This document shows positions 33,765 through 42,452 of a stretch of 64,000 nt of DNA, piece by piece. The translations under genes and the position numbers were made by a program. Position 1 is the stretch's first letter. Every line of letters starts with the position of its first letter. Source of the DNA: Ruegeria sp. R13_0 (GTDB lineage: Bacteria; Pseudomonadota; Alphaproteobacteria; Rhodobacterales; Rhodobacteraceae); contig NZ_JAGHRB010000010.1 of the NCBI RefSeq assembly GCF_017743995.1, positions 1-64,000 on the forward strand. Direction: 5' to 3'. The notes beneath the pieces are model-generated. The model was not told where the DNA came from, did not search any database, and saw only the letters and a list, made by a program, of their open reading frames with translations.

Positions 33765-33786
33765 CTGTCCCGATCATTCGGGACAG
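33765..33786 (+). terminator. Perfect 9-bp hairpin after the DUF2852 gene
   Basis: CTGTCCCGA-TCAT-TCGGGACAG is a perfect stem-loop 11 bases after the stop codon. There is no T run, so it may slow rather than end transcription, or protect the 3' end. Confidence 0.5.
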
Positions 33787-33813
33787 GGTAGCACGACCCT
33801 CCCTTTCGGAAAC

Positions 33814-34251
33814 ATGACCATGAACCACCTGCCCGATCCCGATACTCAACCCGAGTTCTACCAGTCCGTCGCAACCAAGCGCTTTGTCGCATGGTTGTTC
33901 GACATCGCCTTTATCTCACTTCTATGCATCGTACCCGTCTTCCTGACACTTGGGGCCGGGCTGTTCTTCCTGCCGCTGATCTATGCCGTGATCAGCTTTG
34001 TCTACCGGGTCATCACGATCTCGAACGGGTCTGCCACGCTTGGCATGCGGTTCATGGGGATCGAGCTGCGCGACGCGTTCGGCGAACGCATGGATATGGG
34101 CAAAGCGGTGGCCCACACGGCCGGATACTTCATCAGCATGGCGTTCTTCGTGGTTCAGATCGTGTCTGTCATCATGATGCTGACCAGCGCGCGTTGCCAG
34201 GGTCTGACGGATGCCTTCCTTGGCACGGTCATGATCAACCAACGGGCTTGA
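33814..34251 (+). CDS. RDD-family membrane protein
   Basis: A 145-aa protein with the RDD pattern: KRFVAWLFDIAFISLLCIVPVF (first helix with the Arg-Asp-type motif), LIYAVISFVYRVITISNG, GSATLGMRFMGIELRD and AVAHTAGYFISMAFFVVQIVS. Three membrane helices. Some RDD proteins affect ion exchange; the role here is unknown. The start at 33814 or 33820 is not decided by a ribosome site. Confidence 0.75.
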   Translation: MTMNHLPDPDTQPEFYQSVATKRFVAWLFDIAFISLLCIVPVFLTLGAGLFFLPLIYAVISFVYRVITISNGSATLGMRFMGIELRDAFGERMDMGKAVAHTAGYFISMAFFVVQIVSVIMMLTSARCQGLTDAFLGTVMINQRA

Positions 34252-34326
34252 GCGCTACACACTTGAATCACTTGGCGGCTTGAAAATCCGTTGCTATCAT
34301 CCGGTCCGAGGCTACATGGGACCTTC

Positions 34327-35151
34327 ATGCGACACACGCTGCCAATTGCGCCACAATTCTATGTGACGGCCCCCCAGCCCTGCCCTTACCTTGAGGGCAG
34401 GATGGAGCGCAAACTCTTTACCGCTCTGCAAGGCGCAGGCGCGGATCAGTTGAACAATTCACTGTCTCAACAGGGGTTTCGCCGGTCGCAGAACGTCCTC
34501 TATCGTCCGTCCTGCACCGATTGCGCCGCGTGCCTTTCCGCCCGTATCGACGTCTCCGCCTTCCGCCCGACCAAAAGCCAGAAGCGCGCGGCCAAACGCA
34601 ATGGCTACCTTGAACGCCGCGCAACCTCGCCCTGGGCCACCGACGATCAGTACGAACTGTTCCGCCGCTACCTCGATACCCGCCACGCTGATGGCGGCAT
34701 GGCCGATATGGACGTGTTCGAATTCGCCGCGATGATCGAGGAAACCCCGATCCGCAGCCGCGTTGTGGAATATGCCGACCCTGAAACCGGAAACCTGATC
34801 GCTGTCAGCCTGACCGATGTTCTGGATGACGGCCTCAGCATGGTCTACTCCTTCTACGATCCAAACCAGCCGCAGAATTCCTTGGGCACTTACATGATCC
34901 TCGACCATATCGAGATCGCGCGTGAGGCCGGCCTGCCATACATCTACTTGGGCTACTGGGTCCCAGGCAGCCCGAAAATGGGCTACAAAGCCAAGTTTTC
35001 GGGACTAGAGGCCTACGTCCAAGGTCAATGGCAGAAAATCTCCAACCCCGAGGCTTTCGCAGATGCCTCGCATCACCCTCTCGCCTCGGCCCCCATAGCC
35101 GAGCAAGTGGCAAACATCCAACTGCCCGACCGCCACCCGACCAAACCCTGA
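34327..35151 (+). CDS. bpt: Aspartate/glutamate leucyltransferase Bpt
   Basis: A 274-aa aminoacyl-tRNA-protein transferase that adds Leu to proteins with N-terminal Asp or Glu, marking them for ClpS/ClpAP degradation. N-terminal [14 protein letters not shown] and [14 protein letters not shown] carry the conserved cysteines. The C-terminal GNAT-like domain has [23 protein letters not shown] and [11 protein letters not shown]. Start ATG at 34327. It is followed by a gene-end repeat and a bidirectional terminator. Confidence 0.93.
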   Translation: MRHTLPIAPQFYVTAPQPCPYLEGRMERKLFTALQGAGADQLNNSLSQQGFRRSQNVLYRPSCTDCAACLSARIDVSAFRPTKSQKRAAKRNGYLERRATSPWATDDQYELFRRYLDTRHADGGMADMDVFEFAAMIEETPIRSRVVEYADPETGNLIAVSLTDVLDDGLSMVYSFYDPNQPQNSLGTYMILDHIEIAREAGLPYIYLGYWVPGSPKMGYKAKFSGLEAYVQGQWQKISNPEAFADASHHPLASAPIAEQVANIQLPDRHPTKP

Positions 35152-35157
35152 TCCGCT

Positions 35158-35221
35158 CTTCATCTGGCCACAAATATCCCGGGGATGAATTGGCCAAAGG
35201 CCAAGAAGGGGCTGGCCCCTT
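35158..35221 (-). repeat. Gene-end repeat unit, minus orientation
   Basis: Read on the minus strand: hairpin AAGGGGC-TG-GCCCCTT (35206-35221), hairpin TTGGCC-AAA-GGCCAA (35190-35204), then GGGATATTTGTGGCCAGATG and AAG (35158-35180). It lies beyond the terminator of the minus-strand dctM gene and 7 bases from the bpt stop. Confidence 0.65.
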
Positions 35222-35241
35222 AATTCACACCCAATACAGCA

Positions 35242-35267
35242 AAAGGGGGCCCAAAGGCCCCCTTTTT
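35242..35267. terminator. Bidirectional terminator between bpt and dctM
   Basis: AAAGGGGGCC-CAAA-GGCCCCCTTT is a perfect 10-bp stem flanked by A and T runs on both sides, between two convergent genes. Confidence 0.9.
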
Positions 35268-35290
35268 CTATTCACTTTAAAGCCAACCCA

Positions 35291-37645
35291 TCAATTCGGG
35301 ATCAGATCCGGCACGATGGTCACGATACTCGGGAAGAACCACAGGATCGCAATACCGACGACCTGTATGATCACGAACGGTACGACGCCGCGATAGATAT
35401 GGCCGGTCGTCACCTCTTTAGGGGCGACCCCTCGCAGGTAGAACAGCGCGAACCCAAACGGAGGCGTCAGGAACGATGTCTGCAGGTTCACCGCCACCAT
35501 GATAGTCACCCATTTCGGATCGAACGACCCGCCATAGATCACCGGCCCAACAATGGGGATCACGATGTAGATGATCTCAAGGAAGTCCAGCACAAAGCCC
35601 AGAATGAACAGCACCAGCATCACGATCAGGAAGACCGTGAACTCGTTGTCAAAGCTGCGCAGGAACTGCTGGATGTAATGCTCACCCCCGAACGAGATCA
35701 CCACAAGGTTCAGCAGCTGTGACCCGATCAGGATGGTAAACACCATCGAGGTCACCTTGGCCGTCTCGCGCACCACCGGTGTCAGTACCCCGCTAGAGAA
35801 CAGGACCCAGCAGCCGAACAACAGACCGAACAGCGCGTAGAGGTATGTCGCGTAGGCCATGATAAACGCGATCCAAGTCTCAACCGGGACATTGCCCTGA
35901 TTGATCCGCAGATCGAAATTCACGCCCATCAGCAGACAGATGATGACTGCAAAGGTCGACCAGATGATTACACTCCCGGACCGGCCCTGATCCTGCAGCT
36001 TGCGGTAAGCAGCCAGCATAATCGCACCACCGGCGCCCAGTGCCGCAGCAGGCGTCGGGTTGGTGACACCGCCAAGGATCGAACCCAGCACCGCGATGAT
36101 CAGAACCAGCGGTGGGAACACCACTCGGATCAGATCGTTGGTGGCACAGCGCGCGGCGGCCTCTTTACAGCCGTAGATCGCGATGGCGAAGGGAATCGCC
36201 AGCAACACGAATGTTGCCCCGGATGAGGTTGTCGGCTGGATGAAGAGAATATCCACCAACAGCATCAACAACAGGCCAATCGCCCCAACGATCAGAGGTT
36301 GCGGCGAGCGTGAAGGCGCGATGCCACGACCCAGAACCAAGGTCAGCGCCAGCAGCACCACAACAATCGAAACACCGGTTCCGATAGGAGCCGCATTTGC
36401 GATCTTGGCGTCACGGGCGGCGGCGAGTTCTTCCTCGCTCAGGCGCTCAGCGCTGGCAACGCCACCGGCGGCGTCGATTGCCTCTTGCTCGGCCACGGCC
36501 TGATCCCAGGCGGATTGGCCATGCAGCTCGATCATTGAAGCCTGACACTCAGCCGAGACATTCGTGCGCAAAGACGCACCCTGCCCCACATCCGAGAAAG
36601 CAGAGACCGAGATGTTCTGGCTACCGATCACACCCGCGCTGCCCAGAAGCACCGCACCGACGATGATCGCAACCGGCGCACCCAGCAGCCAGGTCAGTCC
36701 CTCAGACCGAGTGATCGTCTCACCGGAGCCGCCCGACATTTCAACCGCCGGAGCCTTGTCCGGATTCAGCAGCGCATAACCAAAGGCATAGAGCGCATAG
36801 AGCAGCGCCAGCATGATCCCCGGCAACAAGGCCGCTTGGAACAAGGTTCCGACGGACACAACCGCCGGTTCACCCAGATAGGTCAAAGCGTCGGTACACC
36901 CGGCCTCCACCGCGCGCGATTCTTGCGCGGTCGAATACAGGTCACCCGCCAAAGTGCCCAACAGAACGATCACGATCGAGGGTGGGATGATCTGCCCCAG
37001 CGTCCCCGAGGCCGCGATCACACCTGTCGCCAACTCAGGCGAGTAGTTGTTTCGCAACATCGTCGGCAGCGCCAGAAGGCCCATGGTCACCACGGTCGCA
37101 CCAACGATCCCGGTCGAGGCGGCCAGAAACGCGCCCACAACAACAATCGACACGGCCAGACCACCGGGCAACGGTCCAAAGACGCGCGCCATCGTTGTCA
37201 GCAGGTCGTTGGCGATCTTGGAACGCTCCAGCGTGATGCCCATCAGAACGAACATCAACACGGCCAGAAGGGTTTCAATCGACTGACCGGCCAGAACCCG
37301 TTCGTTCATGCGGTTGACGATGAAGGAAACGTTGCGGTCCAGCGCGGTTTCCCAGCCTGAGGGGAAGACCGGCTCGCCTATCCTTGGTAAGTCCGGGTAT
37401 CGGAAGACCGAGACTGCATCGGGCTTGACCCCGGAATTCACCAGGTCTCGGTAAGCTTGAGAGCTTGTGTCAATCGCCTGGTGGATCAGCAATCCGGCGC
37501 TGTCCAGCGCGGCGATGATCCCGAACGAGATCACACCTGCCCCACCGATGGCGAAGGCCACCGGGAAGCCTGAGAGGATGCCTCCGAAAAGGCAAAAGAA
37601 TACGATAATGAGGCCTATCTCGACGCCATCAAGTCCGAATAGCAT
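35291..37645 (-). CDS. dctM: TRAP transporter large permease (DctM), long form
   Basis: A 784-aa inner-membrane protein, the ion-coupled permease of a TRAP transporter. DctM proteins are usually near 430 aa. Here the first half (residues 1-300, with AASTGIVGATVVTMGLLALP and GTLGQIIPPSIVIVLLG) and the last part (from about 515, GGVTNPTPAAALGAGGA, then FLTPPFGFALFYLRG) fit DctM, separated by roughly 200 extra residues with additional hydrophobic helices and a polar Ala/Glu-rich loop (340-400). A 50-residue insertion follows the second helix as well. Works with DctQ and DctP upstream. Confidence 0.87.
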   Translation of the reverse strand: MLFGLDGVEIGLIIVFFCLFGGILSGFPVAFAIGGAGVISFGIIAALDSAGLLIHQAIDTSSQAYRDLVNSGVKPDAVSVFRYPDLPRIGEPVFPSGWETALDRNVSFIVNRMNERVLAGQSIETLLAVLMFVLMGITLERSKIANDLLTTMARVFGPLPGGLAVSIVVVGAFLAASTGIVGATVVTMGLLALPTMLRNNYSPELATGVIAASGTLGQIIPPSIVIVLLGTLAGDLYSTAQESRAVEAGCTDALTYLGEPAVVSVGTLFQAALLPGIMLALLYALYAFGYALLNPDKAPAVEMSGGSGETITRSEGLTWLLGAPVAIIVGAVLLGSAGVIGSQNISVSAFSDVGQGASLRTNVSAECQASMIELHGQSAWDQAVAEQEAIDAAGGVASAERLSEEELAAARDAKIANAAPIGTGVSIVVVLLALTLVLGRGIAPSRSPQPLIVGAIGLLLMLLVDILFIQPTTSSGATFVLLAIPFAIAIYGCKEAAARCATNDLIRVVFPPLVLIIAVLGSILGGVTNPTPAAALGAGGAIMLAAYRKLQDQGRSGSVIIWSTFAVIICLLMGVNFDLRINQGNVPVETWIAFIMAYATYLYALFGLLFGCWVLFSSGVLTPVVRETAKVTSMVFTILIGSQLLNLVVISFGGEHYIQQFLRSFDNEFTVFLIVMLVLFILGFVLDFLEIIYIVIPIVGPVIYGGSFDPKWVTIMVAVNLQTSFLTPPFGFALFYLRGVAPKEVTTGHIYRGVVPFVIIQVVGIAILWFFPSIVTIVPDLIPN

Positions 37646-37662
37646 TGTCTTGGTCTCCGTCC

Positions 37663-38589
37663 TTAATGTGCGCCTTCGTAGGCTTCTTCACCCTCACCAA
37701 GGCTATCCTTGTCGAGGTATTTTCCGGCGCTTTCCGGCCCTTCCACGTATTCCAGATACGACCGCCACAGGAAGGCAACCGCGTGCAGGAACACCATGCC
37801 CGCAAAGATCACGAGCAGGATTTTGAACAGGAAATACGCGTTGAACCCGTTCGGGCTGAAGCCGATGGTCTCTACGTTCCACCGCAATGCGCGCGACTTC
37901 GTCAGCAAACGGTCCAACGCATCACTGGCCGAGGGTTTCGGCACGATCAGGTGCCGCCACATGAAGTACCAGCCATACATCCAGGTCAGCACGGCCATGG
38001 GCATCATGAACAGCATCGCGCCGCACATGTCGACCACCCGCTTGGCGCGGTGGCTGATACCGGCATAGATCAGGTCAACCCGCACATGCCCGCCCTGCAC
38101 GAAGGTGTAGGTGCAGCACAGGCAGACGACCATCGCGTTATAGAGCTTCAGTTCTTCGGCAAACCAGCTGATGTCCTGACTGAACGGAATACCCAGACCG
38201 AAGGACATGTCAGGCCGGGCAAAGACACGCTGCATGAACACGATAACGATCTGCTGGATCACCATCAGCAAACCCGCCCAGGCAAAGAAACGCCCGGTCG
38301 TGTTGGCGAAGGCCTCCAGCCCGCGCACCATGCCCCACATCACGTTGCGGTAGTAAAGGCCGATGGCCGTCAGCACCAGAAACAGCGTGAAAACCACGAA
38401 GAAGAACTCGACCGAGCCCCCGTAGTAGACAAAGCGCATGATGGATTCTTTGTCGGACCAATCCAGCCACAGCTGCGGATGCGTGATCGCATATCCAAAA
38501 TTATAGAAGGCTTCGGCAATGTTCTGAATGAACCAGATCAGTCCATTCCACAGGGCGCCGAAAAACGAGATACCGTTATCGTCCTGCAT
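37663..38589 (-). CDS. dctQ: TRAP transporter small permease (DctQ)
   Basis: A 308-aa membrane protein, longer than the usual 160-230. Hydrophobic helices include EFFFVVFTLFLVLTAIGLYY, FFAWAGLLMVIQQIVIVFM, MVVCLCCTYTFVQGGHVRVD (the conserved GHVRVD motif of DctQ) and AMLFMMPMAVLTWMYGWYFMW. It stabilises DctM and docks DctP. Its stop lies 17 bases before the dctM start. The 120-base gap to dctP holds a hairpin. Confidence 0.88.
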   Translation of the reverse strand: MQDDNGISFFGALWNGLIWFIQNIAEAFYNFGYAITHPQLWLDWSDKESIMRFVYYGGSVEFFFVVFTLFLVLTAIGLYYRNVMWGMVRGLEAFANTTGRFFAWAGLLMVIQQIVIVFMQRVFARPDMSFGLGIPFSQDISWFAEELKLYNAMVVCLCCTYTFVQGGHVRVDLIYAGISHRAKRVVDMCGAMLFMMPMAVLTWMYGWYFMWRHLIVPKPSASDALDRLLTKSRALRWNVETIGFSPNGFNAYFLFKILLVIFAGMVFLHAVAFLWRSYLEYVEGPESAGKYLDKDSLGEGEEAYEGAH

Positions 38590-38665
38590 GTTGTCCCCGG
38601 GTCACGTCAGTTGCACTGCAAATTATAGCGGCATGATGAGGCCGCGCATATGCAACAAGAAAGGC

Positions 38666-38685
38666 TTCCCCGCGATTGCGGGGAA
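38666..38685 (-). terminator. Intercistronic hairpin between dctP and dctQ
   Basis: TTCCCCGC-GATT-GCGGGGAA is a perfect 8-bp stem after the dctP stop. Such hairpins in TRAP operons commonly protect or partly terminate the dctP message so that the binding protein is made in excess (family knowledge). T-rich sequence follows on the minus strand. Confidence 0.6.
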
Positions 38686-38709
38686 ACCGTTTGGTCAGTT
38701 CACTTGGGA

Positions 38710-39792
38710 TTAGCCGCGAACGCGGTCGCGCTGAGCGGTGTAAGCACCCGACGACAGGTTGTTCCAGCCCGACGATGCCGCCATCGACGTCATGGCGCTG
38801 TCGTGGATCCGTGCGAACAACTCGTCGCCCATGTTCTCGTCCAGAACCTCTTGCGAAGCCTTGCCAAACGCATCCCAAACGCTGTCCGGGAATTCCATGA
38901 CCTTCACGCCACCCGACTGCAGACGCTGCAGCGCTGCGCCATTGTTGGCCAGGAACTGCGCCAGGTTCCACTGGTGCGCTTCGGCAGCTGCGATCTCGAT
39001 GATCTTCTGCTGGGCAGGTGTCAGTTCGTCGAACACGTCGCGGTTGGTTGCCAGCGACAGACCTGCGCCCGGCTCGTGGAAGCCCGCGGTGTAGTAGGTC
39101 TTGGTGATTTCCTGGAAACCCGCTTTTTCGTCCGCCCAAGGCCCAATCCACTCGGTGCCGTCAATCGCACCCGAGGACAGCGCCTGATACACTTCCGAGC
39201 CCGGGATGTTCTGAACCGATGCGCCCAGTTTGCCCAGCGCCTGGCCACCCAGACCTGGCATACGGAACTTCAGACCCTGGAAATCCTCGGGGCCGTTGAT
39301 CTCTTTCGAGTACCAGCCACCTGCCTGCGCGCCGGTGTTACCCGCCAGGAAGGATTTCAGGCCGAAGATCGAGCCCAACTCGTCATGCAGCTCCATGCCG
39401 CCGTCGTGGTAGTACCAATTCACCAGTTCCTGCGCGGTCATGCCGAACGGAACAGCGGTAAAGAAGGCATATCCCGGGTGCTGACCCACAAAGTAGTAGT
39501 CAGCCGCGTGGTACATGTCGGCCTGACCGGACGAAACGGCGTCGAACACTTCGAACGCGCCAACCAGTTCGCCTGCTGCTTTGATTTCAACATTCAGGCT
39601 GCCATCGGACATCGCGTTGATGCTGTCGGCGCAACGCTGCGCGCTGTCGAACACGCCGGCCAGACCACGACCCCACGAGGTCACCATGGTCAGGGTCCGC
39701 TGACCCTGCGCATAAGCCGGTGCCGCCAGTGCGGTTGCCGCAGCTGCCGAGCCGCCCAGAGCAGATTTCTTTAGAAATGAACGACGATCCAT
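38710..39792 (-). CDS. dctP: TRAP solute-binding protein (DctP), TakP/lactate-type
   Basis: A 360-aa periplasmic binding protein. The signal has a twin-arginine start (MDRRSFLKKSALGGSAAAA) and ends at AYAQG. The mature part has GAFEVFDAVSSGQADM, EINGPEDFQGLKFRMPGLGG (with the Arg that binds the carboxylate in TRAP receptors) and SGAIDGTEWIGPWADEKAGF. This pattern resembles TakP and TTHA0766, receptors for 2-oxoacids and lactate, so a monocarboxylate substrate is likely (inference). ATG at 39792 follows GGGAGGAA. It diverges from the histidine kinase gene. Confidence 0.88.
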   Translation of the reverse strand: MDRRSFLKKSALGGSAAAATALAAPAYAQGQRTLTMVTSWGRGLAGVFDSAQRCADSINAMSDGSLNVEIKAAGELVGAFEVFDAVSSGQADMYHAADYYFVGQHPGYAFFTAVPFGMTAQELVNWYYHDGGMELHDELGSIFGLKSFLAGNTGAQAGGWYSKEINGPEDFQGLKFRMPGLGGQALGKLGASVQNIPGSEVYQALSSGAIDGTEWIGPWADEKAGFQEITKTYYTAGFHEPGAGLSLATNRDVFDELTPAQQKIIEIAAAEAHQWNLAQFLANNGAALQRLQSGGVKVMEFPDSVWDAFGKASQEVLDENMGDELFARIHDSAMTSMAASSGWNNLSSGAYTAQRDRVRG

Positions 39793-39894
39793 ATGAGTGT
39801 TCCTCCCCTTCATAAGTCATCACCCGGAGGTGTCCGGGCCTGTCGCTTTCAATGGATCGGAGCCTAGAGGCAGCGATATGAAAGGGAATACCTA

Positions 39895-39944
39895 CTACTG
39901 CGTAGAAACCCGAATTTCTGCCCGTTTTTCGCAGATAAATTCGG
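39895..39944. promoter_or_regulatory. Two palindromes in the dctP/kinase intergenic region
   Basis: CTAC-TGC-GTAG (39895-39905) is an 11-base palindrome. It is followed by CCGAATTT (39910-39917) and CTGC (39918-39921), a 9-base loop, then GCAG (39931-39934) and AAATTCGG (39937-39944), together a 12-bp imperfect stem. Both lie between divergent dctP and kinase genes and could bind the LuxR-type regulator encoded at 41471. Confidence 0.5.
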
Positions 39945-40040
39945 CAAAAAAGCCAGCCATGCCCCGTTCCCGAGGCCATTTACCCCCAGAAACGCTCAAT
40001 CTTTTTGCATTTTCGGCGCCGCTTGCGTATCGATTCGACC

Positions 40041-41474
40041 ATGCAAAGACTCCGACATCTGGTTTCGCTGACTTATGCGCAGAAACTGTCTTTGGTTGCG
40101 GCCATCCCTCTGGTCGTTGCCGTCGCGGCCATTGCCTTTCTGGTCGCCTATCAGGCCCGTGCAACATCCGAGCGCGAAATACAGGCGCTGGAGCTGCGCC
40201 TGATCGAAGCCAAGAAGGAAGAACTGAAGAACTACGTCACACAGGCGCGCAACGGGTTTGCTCATATCTACGGGCGCGCCGAACCTGACGATGATGTCGC
40301 CAAGACGCTGGTCACCCAGATCCTTTCAGCGATGATCTACGGGCAGGACGGGTTCTTCTTTGTATATGACTACGACGGCACGAACCTTGTCAGCCCCCGC
40401 CAGACCCAGTTCATCAACCGCAATTGGGACGGTCTGACCGACAGCGACGGTACTCCGGTCGTGGATGAGTTCATCCGTTTGGCGCGCCAAGGTGCGGGCT
40501 GGCACAGTTTTATGTGGGAAAAGCCCTCGACCGGGGAAGAGGCGCAGATGATTGCCTATGTCGTGGGTCTGCAGGATTGGCGTTGGGCCGTAGGTACAGG
40601 TGTCTTCATCGACGACATTTTGGCCACCGTCGCCAATGCCCGCGCCGAGGTCGAGGACCGGGTCCAGCGCACCTTCATGTATATTGGCGCCATCGTTGTG
40701 GCCTCGGTTCTGATCGTCTTTGCCTCGGGCATGTTGCTAAACATACGCGAGCGGCGGCTGGCGGATGCCAAGCTGAAAGAGCTGACCCAGAGGGTCTTCG
40801 ACGCACAGGAAGAAGAACGCGGCCGCGTCGCGCGCGAGCTGCATGACGGGATCAGCCAGATCCTTGTCGGCGTGCGCTATGCGCTAGACAATGCGCGAAG
40901 GCGCTTGTCACGAGGCGATGACGCGGGCGCGCAGGCCCCATTGGACAAAGGAATTGATCACCTTGGCACGGCGATCACCGAAGTGCGCCGCATCAGCCGC
41001 GATCTGCGCCCTGGTGTGCTGGATGATCTGGGCCTCGGCCCGGCCCTCAAGGCGCTGACCGACGACTTCCGCGAGCGCACCGGGATCGAAACCGAGTTTT
41101 CGACCGTTGTCTTCCGCAACCGGCTGGATCAGGACAGCAAGATCGCCCTCTACCGCATCGCTCAAGAAGCTTTGACCAATATTGAGCGCCACGCAGACGC
41201 CTCGCATGTTACAATCGACCTGCGCGGGCACAAGAAAGGCGCGACCATGCGGATAACCGATGACGGGCGCGGGCTGCGCTCTGAACCAGATCAGAGCGGC
41301 ACCGGCATCGGGCTACGCAACATGCAGGAACGGATCGAACAGCTTGACGGCACGCTGCGTATTCTGTCATCACGCGGTCCGCACGGGGGCACGGTGATCG
41401 AAGTCAGCCTGCCCCTCAGCCACCTACTGCCGCCGCAGGAAGACGCAACACCGAACCGAAAGGCCGGGACATGA
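40041..41474 (+). CDS. Cache-domain sensor histidine kinase (NarL/HisKA_3 type)
   Basis: A 477-aa membrane kinase. Membrane helix about 16-38, periplasmic single Cache domain about 40-205 (YGQDGFFFVYDYDGTNLVSP, LQDWRWAVGTGVFIDDI), second helix about 212-235, HisKA_3 domain with phospho-acceptor His268 (RVARELHDGISQ), and HATPase with N box Asn380 (EALTNIERHADA), DDGRG (407-411) and GTGIGLRNMQERI (420-432). Single Cache domains often bind small organic acids. It overlaps the response regulator gene by four bases and diverges from dctP, so it probably senses the TRAP substrate. The ATG at 40041 lacks a clear ribosome site. Confidence 0.87.
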   Translation: MQRLRHLVSLTYAQKLSLVAAIPLVVAVAAIAFLVAYQARATSEREIQALELRLIEAKKEELKNYVTQARNGFAHIYGRAEPDDDVAKTLVTQILSAMIYGQDGFFFVYDYDGTNLVSPRQTQFINRNWDGLTDSDGTPVVDEFIRLARQGAGWHSFMWEKPSTGEEAQMIAYVVGLQDWRWAVGTGVFIDDILATVANARAEVEDRVQRTFMYIGAIVVASVLIVFASGMLLNIRERRLADAKLKELTQRVFDAQEEERGRVARELHDGISQILVGVRYALDNARRRLSRGDDAGAQAPLDKGIDHLGTAITEVRRISRDLRPGVLDDLGLGPALKALTDDFRERTGIETEFSTVVFRNRLDQDSKIALYRIAQEALTNIERHADASHVTIDLRGHKKGATMRITDDGRGLRSEPDQSGTGIGLRNMQERIEQLDGTLRILSSRGPHGGTVIEVSLPLSHLLPPQEDATPNRKAGT

Positions 41475-42109
41475 CCATCCGAGTCCTTATTGTCGACGAT
41501 CACCCCATGGTGGCCGAGGGCATCCAGTCGATCCTCGAAAGCTATGACGAGATTGAGGTCGTCGGTACTCTGGGCAGCGGTCAGGCCGCCGTTGATCATG
41601 CGGCCGAGTTGACCCCCGACGTGATCCTGATGGACCTCAACATGCCAGGCCTCGGCGGCCTGAGCGCGACCGAACTGATACTCGAACGCCTGCCCGAGAC
41701 TCGCATTTTAATCCTGTCGATGCATGACAGCCCCGAATATATCTCGACCGCTCTCAGCCACGGGGCCAAAGGCTATGTGCTGAAAGACGTCCCCACGGAT
41801 GAGATCAAACAGGCGATCGATGCCGTGATGAAGGGCGAGCAATATCTATGCACCGGCGCCAGCGGGTCCTTGAAGCCCAAAGGCGACAGCGCCCGCGAAG
41901 CCCTTACCGGGCGCGAACAGACCATCCTTCTGGAACTGGCGCAGGGCAAATCCAACAAGGAAGTCGCCCTGGCACTCGATATCTCGGTCCGGACGGTCGA
42001 AACCCACCGCAAAAACATCAAACGCAAACTGGGCATCTCCTCAACAGCGGGCCTGACCCGCTATGCGCTGGAACATGGCGTCTTGCAGGGCACCGGCGTC
42101 GGCTTCTAG
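41471..42109 (+). CDS. LuxR/NarL-family response regulator
   Basis: A 212-aa regulator. The receiver domain has Asp9, Asp10 and the phospho-acceptor Asp55 (VILMDLNMPG), with Lys107 in GYVLKDVP. The C-terminal LuxR HTH is LTGREQTILLELAQGKSNKE, then ISVRTVETHRKNIKRKLG. The start overlaps the kinase stop (ATGA). The stop codon TAG is made of the target TA (42107-42108) and the first G of the MITE; without the element the gene would end TAA at the same place, so the protein is unchanged. Confidence 0.92.
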   Translation: MTIRVLIVDDHPMVAEGIQSILESYDEIEVVGTLGSGQAAVDHAAELTPDVILMDLNMPGLGGLSATELILERLPETRILILSMHDSPEYISTALSHGAKGYVLKDVPTDEIKQAIDAVMKGEQYLCTGASGSLKPKGDSAREALTGREQTILLELAQGKSNKEVALALDISVRTVETHRKNIKRKLGISSTAGLTRYALEHGVLQGTGVGF

Positions 42110-42371
42110 GGTCAGGACCCATTCATCTTGCACCGCTGGTTTGACTGATTTTGGTTCTGACAAGGCACTTCCCTGCAGGAATAGTGGTTCTATTTCAAAG
42201 GGAAGTAACGCAGCTCAGAAGTAAAGTCAGCCAAATCCTTCGGACGCGTGAACCGCCGCAAAGCAGCGGCTTTGATCGCTTGGAATTTACGCCGCCAGTC
42301 CCGGCGCGCTCAAAACCACTGCTTTTTTGCCGTTTGCGCGCCAGTGGCGCAAGATGAATGGGTCCTGACCC
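42109..42371 (+). mobile_element. 263-bp MITE, copy 2
   Basis: Same length and orientation as copy 1 (29438). The terminal inverted repeats start GGGTCAGGACCCATTCATC and match at 29 of 31 positions. TA flanks at 42107-42108 and 42372-42373. There is no transposase gene; a 68-codon frame inside both copies (42151-42357 here) changes 11 amino acids between copies and is not a gene. The first base of the element completes the stop codon of the response regulator. Confidence 0.88.
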
Positions 42372-42452
42372 TAAGCCACCGCAGCGCGGCACGCGCTGCC
42401 CGGCCCAACCAGAGGAGGCGCGCCGCAGGCGCTTTGACGATGGTCGGGAGGG

